Below, one piece after another: positions 61,402 to 64,000 of a stretch of DNA of 64,000 nt; within the stretch, counting starts at the first letter, position 1; the number at the start of each line of letters is the position of its first letter. This DNA is from Paracoccaceae bacterium (GTDB taxonomy: Bacteria > Pseudomonadota > Alphaproteobacteria > Rhodobacterales > Rhodobacteraceae), in contig CACOXV010000001.1 in assembly GCA_902631295.1 (NCBI GenBank), positions 1-64,000 on the forward strand, read 5' to 3'. The translations under genes were made by a program, and so were the position numbers. The notes under the pieces were generated by a model that worked only from the letters and a program-made list of their open reading frames with translations, was not told the DNA's origin and did no database searches.

Positions 61402-61413
61402 GAGGTAAAAAGC

Positions 61414-62199
61414 ATGAATGCCGATAACTCTGAGACACTGTTGGCACAAACGATCAAGTCATTGAAAAAAAATGGCTTTTCTATGTATTTCAATCGATGG
61501 CTTCGTACTTTAGCAAACCACGATAATACAACAATTTTAGCTTATTTCCGGGATGAAACACCTCAAATTTTATTAACAGATTCGGAAACCAGAGCAGTTC
61601 ACCAAAATATGTCACATGTGTATCTTAGTGGCGCTTACTTGCTAGATCCATTTTATGAACTGCACAATTCAGGTGCTGACACTAATCTGTATCGGATGTC
61701 AGATATTGCACCAGATCAATTTAGTCGAAACCAATATTTTTTGGAATACTATCAGAGAACTACCATAATTGATGAAATTGCGTTCATAATCTGGCCATCA
61801 CCTCAAATCAGTGTACATGTCTGTTTAGGTCGCGATATAAAATCTAAGCGTCGCTTTACTATCCGAGAAATATCTTCAACAAAACAGGTACTTCCTATAG
61901 TTGAGACACTTGTCTGTGAACATTGGGGAAATTTACGGTTCAGCAGCGACGAGCATGGAGAAAATGTTCTAGAACGAATGGTCCGTTTAGTTGCTGAAAC
62001 CCACAGTATAAATTTAACCAAACGACAGGCAGAAGTCGCACTTTTGGTTCTCAGGGGGCATTCCTCCGCATCAATCGGGTTACGGTTAGAAATTTCGCCA
62101 CAAACCGTAAAAGTTTTTCGAAAGCAGTTATATCGTAAATGCAACATATCATCTCAAGCAGAGTTGTTTGCTCTAATCACACCACTACTGGTGAATTAG
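61414..62199 (+). CDS. LuxR family transcriptional regulator
   Basis: C-terminal HTH LTKRQAEVALLVLRGHSSASIGLRLEISPQTVKVFRKQLYRKCNISSQAELF. Confidence 0.9.
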   Translation: MNADNSETLLAQTIKSLKKNGFSMYFNRWLRTLANHDNTTILAYFRDETPQILLTDSETRAVHQNMSHVYLSGAYLLDPFYELHNSGADTNLYRMSDIAPDQFSRNQYFLEYYQRTTIIDEIAFIIWPSPQISVHVCLGRDIKSKRRFTIREISSTKQVLPIVETLVCEHWGNLRFSSDEHGENVLERMVRLVAETHSINLTKRQAEVALLVLRGHSSASIGLRLEISPQTVKVFRKQLYRKCNISSQAELFALITPLLVN

Positions 62200-62248
62200 C
62201 AAGTCATATTATCCATCCTATCTCAGATTTATAAACGTAATTAACATC

Positions 62249-62580
62249 TTACCTAACTACTTCCCTTTGTGCTACCTCACAAAATGCCCGAATAAGATGT
62301 GAGTTTTCACGCTCTTTCAAGAAAGCTAAGAAGTACTGCGTACTAATTAGTGCATCCTTGATGGGAATGGCTCTCAAGTTTGGATGGGGTACGAACTCAA
62401 AATTTAAGACATTTTTTAGCGTCTGTGGGCGTGGGTCACAGCTTCAGTGACCAAGGAGTGTCAGGCACTGATTGCAAAAAATTATTGACGATGCGTTTAT
62501 TGGAGAGCGCGGTAAGAATTTCATTGGCTCCAAAGAGGGCTTTTGGGAGGCAGCCGAACAAATGGGTAGTATAGAGTAAA
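62249..62580 (-). pseudogene. Frameshifted remnant, probably LysR-type regulator C-terminus
   Basis: One frame reads LFGANEILTALSNKRIVNNFLQSVPDTPWSLKL then stop; another continues PRPQTLKNVLNFEFVPHPNLRAIPIKDALISTQYFLAFLKERENSHLIRAFCEVAQREVVR*. Confidence 0.5.
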
Positions 62581-62776
62581 AAATATCTAACCTAATTCAC
62601 TCCAATTTACTAATTTTATTAGTTTGACGAACACACCACGAAGAGTCGTAAAGAAAATTGCTACTAGCTTTTGGAAAGTTGGCTTTTTCAATATGAAGTA
62701 TTATTAAAAAATTGTGTCGTAAATAGATTAGAAATTCTAAGATGCCAAGTTATTCGATATAACAGAAAGGCAACCC

Positions 62777-64000
62777 ATGCTAGATACTAATGACATCATA
62801 GCCTTCTCAAGAGAGCTAACTTGGGATGATATACCTTTGAAGGTCCGTGATCAAACTAAACTTTGTTTAATGGATTTAATCGGTGTTGCAGCTGGTGGCA
62901 TCAGAACAAAATTATCCAATATCGCTTGCGGTTATGCTGCATTGGACATGAGTGGCACCATTCCGATGATTTTTGACGGACGAAAAGCATCCGTACCTGG
63001 GGTAGCAATGGCAGGCGGAATGACGATTGATGCTCTCGACGGGCATGATGGATTCAATCCTGCCAAGGGTCACGCAGGTTGCGGTCTATTTCCAGCATTG
63101 TACGCAGTGGCCCAAGATAGTAAATCAATTTCAGGTAAACAGTTCCTTTTAGCACTTACAATTGGCTATGAATTGGCGTGTCGTGCCGCATTGGCTCAAC
63201 ATGCCAGCGTATCAGATTATCATACTTCTGGATCTTGGGTTTCGGTAGCCATTGCAGCTGTAGCAGCACGAATCATGAAGCTGTCTTTAGACCAAACTAG
63301 GCATGCGATGGGGATAGCTGAGTACCATGGACCTAGGAGCCAAATGATGCGGTGCATAGATCATCCGACAATGCTAAAAGATGGCTCCGGCTGGGGAGCA
63401 ATGTGTGGGGTATCAGCGGCGCGTATGGCTAAAGCCGGCTTTACTGGCGCCCCAGCTGTAATTTTACAAACTGAACACTGGCACGACCTTGGAGAAAATT
63501 GGCTTATAACTCAACAATATTTCAAACCATATCCAGTTTGTCGCTGGGCTCAGGGTCCAATCGCAGCAGTTTTAGACTTAAAATCACATTATGAATTTAA
63601 GAGTAACGAAATAGCTAGTGTACACATCACTTCGTTTCACGAAGCAGTCCGGCTTGGTCAAAAAGATGTCACCAATACAGAGGAAGCACAGTACTCTACT
63701 TCGTTCCCTTGCGCCGTCGCATTAGTTCACGACAATATTTTGCCAAAGCATATCACAGATGATGCTCTTAAAGATTCTGAAGTACAGCGGTTGTCCTCCA
63801 TTTTAACAATGAGCGAAGATGATCATGCTAATTTAGTTTTTCCGGAGTCAAGACTTGCAAGAGCGGATATAAATTTAAAAAATGGTCGATCTCTCTCCTC
63901 TACTTGGTTTGAACCAAAATGGGATGCCAACGCGCCCCCAACTAAAAAAGAATTAACTAAGAAATTCAAAGATTATGCTACACCAGTTCTGGGGGAAACC
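62777..64000 (+). CDS. MmgE/PrpD family protein, partial (runs off right edge)
   Basis: Not in track. MLDTNDIIAFSRELTWDDIPLKVRDQTKLCLMDLIGVAAGG...ALDGHDGFNPAKGHAGCGLFPALYAVAQ; AGAAAGG upstream. Confidence 0.9.
   Translation, partial: MLDTNDIIAFSRELTWDDIPLKVRDQTKLCLMDLIGVAAGGIRTKLSNIACGYAALDMSGTIPMIFDGRKASVPGVAMAGGMTIDALDGHDGFNPAKGHAGCGLFPALYAVAQDSKSISGKQFLLALTIGYELACRAALAQHASVSDYHTSGSWVSVAIAAVAARIMKLSLDQTRHAMGIAEYHGPRSQMMRCIDHPTMLKDGSGWGAMCGVSAARMAKAGFTGAPAVILQTEHWHDLGENWLITQQYFKPYPVCRWAQGPIAAVLDLKSHYEFKSNEIASVHITSFHEAVRLGQKDVTNTEEAQYSTSFPCAVALVHDNILPKHITDDALKDSEVQRLSSILTMSEDDHANLVFPESRLARADINLKNGRSLSSTWFEPKWDANAPPTKKELTKKFKDYATPVLGET

Noticed and set aside
62380-62574. Plus-strand 64-aa ORF in the track
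   Set aside because: Opposite strand reads as a decayed protein-coding gene; plus ORF has no recognisable features.
1-64000. CRISPR arrays, prophage, secretion system, toxin-antitoxin or defence islands
   Set aside because: No regularly spaced repeats, phage structural genes, or recognised defence/TA families were seen.

Overview
AT-rich window that reads as a marine alphaproteobacterial chromosome (inferred from DUF1476, cytochrome c-556-like, NAD-dependent FDH, BetC and Pot-type ABC systems). No rRNA, CRISPR array, transposase or phage module was seen. Left third (0-25 kb): small, mostly single-gene units, including ammonium transporter, sterol-desaturase-like enzyme, MBL hydrolase, acyltransferase, an AhpD-like/PPOX/PPOX/GAF-cyclase operon, and an island of very small ferredoxin-like-fold candidates. 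Middle (25-44 kb): LysR + NAD-formate dehydrogenase, BNR-repeat protein, tRNA-Arg(TCG), polyamine-type ABC transporter, and a mixed catabolic locus (MetE-C-like, Gfo/Idh, GntR, LLM monooxygenase, AKR, 2-hydroxyacid dehydrogenase, BKACE/DUF849, DUF1989, FMN hydroxyacid oxidase). Right (44-64 kb): nth, DMT transporter, DEAD helicase, betC, and a long minus-strand amine/polyamine operon opposite a LuxR regulator. Reading outside the ORF track gave two edge-truncated genes (cytochrome c'-like at the left, MmgE/PrpD at the right), several small ORFs under 60 aa, three decayed genes (cytochrome c, NTF2-like, probable LysR), a three-copy intergenic repeat, a 27-aa leader ORF coupled to LysR, and a palindromic operator candidate upstream of LuxR. 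All family calls come from reading the translations; no database search was run.
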